This document shows, piece by piece, positions 42,057 through 43,178 of a stretch of DNA of 43,178 nt. A program made the translations under genes and the position numbers. Every line of letters begins with the position of its first letter. Positions within the stretch are counted from its first letter, which is position 1. Under the pieces are notes generated by a model. The model did not search any database and had not been told where the DNA came from. It worked only from the letters and a program-made list of their open reading frames with translations. Source of the DNA: Acidimicrobiales bacterium (GTDB lineage: Bacteria > Actinomycetota > Acidimicrobiia > Acidimicrobiales > SZUA-35); the NCBI GenBank assembly GCA_020628305.1, contig JAHDFH010000007.1, forward strand, positions 16,695 through 59,872, given 5' to 3'.

Positions 42057-43060
42057 TGACGCAGCCAGTAAAGGCCTCACTCTTTGGCGTTGCAGTAGCC
42101 ATCATTGTTGGTGTTTTGGGGTTGTTCTTCGGGGCTGCTGATATTGAAGCTGCTGAGGTGTTGAAGCATCTAGGTTCTGTCATTGGATTGAGCGATTCGC
42201 TTGAGGCGCCAACTGACACAATTCTTAGTCACTTGAGAGCACCAAGAGTCCTGCTTGGCCTTTTAGTTGGTGCTGCACTTGGAGCATCTGGGGCTAGTTA
42301 TCAAGGAGTATTTAGAAACGAGCTCGCAGATCCATACCTGCTAGGTGTGTCCGCCGGCGCTGGTTTAGGGGCAACAGGCATTCTCGTGCTTGTCGATGAT
42401 CCAAGTAATTGGATGGTCGTTATCACGGCCTTTGCTGCGTCTCTATTCGCTGTTGGCATAGTTACAGCGGTTGGTAAAGCTTCAGGCAACTCAGCAGCTA
42501 GCTTGCTGCTGGCAGGTGTGGCAGTAGCGGCGTTTGCAGGCTCAGCCCAAACAGCGCTGATGGCTCGCAATCGAGATGCGAGCGATGAAGTATTTTTCTG
42601 GATCGTTGGGGGTTTAGTAACTAGCGGGTGGGGAGAGGTTCTAATACTTGCTGTGGTTGGCCTACCTGCATTAGCTGCGCTGGTTCATCTGAGCTCTGGA
42701 TTGGATGTCTTGAGGCTGGGAGAGTCTCAGGCTCAATATTTGGGTCTTGACGTGCGACGCTATCGGAGCGTAGTGATCGTTGCGGCAACTCTGCTCACAG
42801 CCTCCTCCGTCGCTGTCGCTGGCCTGATTGGTTTTGTCGGTTTGGTAGTGCCACATATGGTGCGGATAGCGATGGGTGTAACTTATCGCCACCTTGTTCT
42901 GTTGAGTGCTATTTGGGGTGCTGCATTCTTGAGCATTGCCGATACATTTGCCCGATCGTTTTTTGAAACTCCGTTACCAGTTGGAATCATCACCGCAGCA
43001 GTTGGCGGACCATTCTTTGCCTTTATCCTCATGAGATCATCATCGAAGGCAGCTCTATGA
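42056..43060 (+). CDS. BtuC/FecCD-family ABC transporter permease
   Basis: A 334-residue inner-membrane permease with about nine to ten hydrophobic segments. Family motifs are RAPRVLLGLLVGAALGASGASYQGVFRNELADPYLLGVSAGAGLGA (in pieces over residues about 62-106), LGVDVRR-like LGLDVRRYRSV, and GLIGFVGLVVPHMVR near residue 260. It pairs with the lipoprotein upstream and the ATPase downstream to form a type II importer for cobalamin, heme or siderophore. The start is a GTG sharing one base with the previous stop, and its own stop overlaps the next ATG by 4 bp (ATGA). Confidence 0.94.
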   Translation: MTQPVKASLFGVAVAIIVGVLGLFFGAADIEAAEVLKHLGSVIGLSDSLEAPTDTILSHLRAPRVLLGLLVGAALGASGASYQGVFRNELADPYLLGVSAGAGLGATGILVLVDDPSNWMVVITAFAASLFAVGIVTAVGKASGNSAASLLLAGVAVAAFAGSAQTALMARNRDASDEVFFWIVGGLVTSGWGEVLILAVVGLPALAALVHLSSGLDVLRLGESQAQYLGLDVRRYRSVVIVAATLLTASSVAVAGLIGFVGLVVPHMVRIAMGVTYRHLVLLSAIWGAAFLSIADTFARSFFETPLPVGIITAAVGGPFFAFILMRSSSKAAL

Positions 43061-43178
43061 CTCTTCAGCTCAGCAACGTCACAGTCGAAAGAGATGGCGT
43101 CGAAATAATCAAAGACCTCACTGCTAGCTTTGGTGAAGGTCTTCACGTAGTTGCTGGTCCGAACGGCGTTGGCAAGAC
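43057..43178 (+). CDS. BtuD/FepC-like ABC transporter ATPase, partial
   Basis: Only the first 40 codons are in the window. They show the start of an ABC ATPase (LQLSNVTVERDGVEIIKDL) and a Walker A motif, GPNGVGK, cut by the window end. The ATG overlaps the permease stop, so it is the third gene of the importer operon. Confidence 0.88.
   Translation, partial: MTLQLSNVTVERDGVEIIKDLTASFGEGLHVVAGPNGVGK

Overview
The window looks like a chromosomal segment of an uncultured actinobacterium. Supporting signs are a menaquinone pathway, a type B succinate dehydrogenase (one membrane anchor, sdhC-sdhA-sdhB), a Drr-type ABC exporter, a very long Lhr helicase, GTG and TTG starts, and many genes that seem to be leaderless (a TANNNT -10 box only 6-9 nt before the start codon). 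Composition is moderate in GC. An Acidimicrobiia-like lineage is a plausible guess, but no rRNA or other marker in the window fixes it. I see no phage, insertion sequence, CRISPR array, tRNA or rRNA.

Layout. 1-445: hairpin-repeat cluster, including a 108-bp tandem duplication. 459-2674: cmk, an unassigned open frame, an unknown helical protein and ogt. 2675-2972: two more hairpin repeats. 2973-7084: bifunctional putA, a convergent JAB/RadC-like unknown, and an orphan Flp pilin with a strong terminator. 7113-11689: YibE/F-like membrane protein overlapping a PabB-PabC fusion, divergent from gdhA. 11766-14567: WecG/TagA-family glycosyltransferase and an ABC-2 exporter pair. 14572-14814: repeat cluster. 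14838-20183: SCP2-like protein, lhr and a small unknown. 20189-24777: sdhCAB followed by a ROK glucokinase, all on the minus strand. 24845-27829: tandem paralogous unknowns divergent from proS. 27839-29885: repeats around a coiled-coil unknown and a DUF445 protein. 29892-32257: SulP transporter and a nucleotidyltransferase. 32279-41024: menE, an SRPBCC protein, menF, menB, menD and menC, interrupted by two unknown membrane proteins and a decayed copy of part of menD. 41169-43178: BtuF-, BtuC- and BtuD-like ABC importer, cut by the window end.

How the genes fit together. MenF, MenD, MenC, MenE and MenB take chorismate to 1,4-dihydroxy-2-naphthoyl-CoA. The last steps (MenA, MenG and a thioesterase) are not in the window. 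Menaquinone is the expected acceptor for the SdhCAB encoded here. PutA and GdhA both meet at glutamate. The rest is core housekeeping: nucleotide, folate, tRNA charging and DNA repair.

The most unusual points are: (i) the widespread leaderless start architecture, including a palindromic -10 shared by two divergent genes; (ii) a family of intergenic hairpins with conserved ends but stems that change in a pairing-preserving way, plus a second hairpin family; (iii) the insertion of two unknown membrane-protein genes between menC and menD together with a duplicated piece of menD; and (iv) a tandem pair of unknown paralogs next to proS. No complete new multi-gene system can be claimed from the sequence alone.
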